A program made the translations under genes and the position numbers. A stretch of DNA of 5,377 bases from the NCBI RefSeq assembly GCF_000188295.1, contig NZ_GL831112.1, forward strand, positions 1,060,307 to 1,065,683, given 5' to 3'. Of this stretch, positions 5,371 to 5,377 are shown in pieces; within the stretch, counting starts at the first letter, position 1, and every line of letters begins with the position of its first letter. Below the pieces are notes generated by a model that was not told the origin of the DNA, did not search any database, and saw only the letters and a program-made list of their open reading frames with translations. Source of the stretch: Streptococcus vestibularis ATCC 49124 (GTDB lineage Bacteria; Bacillota; Bacilli; Lactobacillales; Streptococcaceae).

Positions 5371-5377
5371 AGATCTG
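5359..5377 (+). other. T7 tract at the end of the synthetase frame
   Basis: The last codons read GAC TTT TTT TAA. One extra T in the transcript, or a -1 ribosomal slip on the run, would change the end to Phe-Phe-Leu-Lys-Ile and keep the frame open to the window edge. Only three codons of the shifted frame are visible, so whether it encodes a cyclase cannot be judged. Confidence 0.35.

Overview
The window is AT-rich DNA, most likely from a Streptococcus. The evidence is a complete Rgg-type regulator, decayed insertion sequences whose ISL3-type and IS256-type transposases I recognise as streptococcal, and strong AGGAG-type ribosome binding sites. The species cannot be fixed from this sequence. 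The mixture of IS debris, unknown minus-strand genes and a small biosynthetic locus is typical of an accessory region.

Layout. Positions 1-818 (minus strand) hold a small operon of unknown function: a partial gene running off the left edge, a complete 127-residue protein, and a short upstream frame broken at a T8 tract. Positions 819-1301 have no intact gene. They hold a pair of near-identical direct repeats (846-892 and 1057-1102), each followed on the minus strand by a -10-like box, an AT-only inverted repeat, and a hairpin that may be an IS end. Positions 1302-2262 (plus strand) are two dead transposase pieces joined back to back: the 5' part of an ISL3-family gene, itself internally deleted and frameshifted, fused near 1850 to the 3' part of an IS256-family gene with its right terminal repeat. 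Positions 2263-2607 are a gene-poor leader region.

Positions 2608-5370 (plus strand) are the interesting part: (1) a 31-residue peptide with an excellent ribosome binding site, one cysteine and several Ser/Thr residues, followed at once by a strong terminator; (2) an Rgg-family regulator; (3) a perfect 20-bp terminator hairpin; (4) a 534-residue enzyme with the N-terminal lyase and kinase domains of class III lanthipeptide synthetases (LanKC) but no cyclase domain. My reading is that this is a candidate Rgg-controlled RiPP locus. The kinase/lyase would phosphorylate and eliminate Ser/Thr residues of the peptide to give dehydroamino acids. A separate cyclase, if there is one, would lie beyond the right edge.

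Two points stand out. The enzyme's ribosome binding site directly abuts a perfect terminator with no evident promoter between, which suggests read-through or attenuated expression. The enzyme's frame ends in a T7 tract where a one-base shift would continue past the stop, so the cyclase could be absent, encoded separately, or reached by frameshifting. Chemical and regulatory roles are inferred from family membership. The pairing of peptide with enzyme is inferred from proximity.
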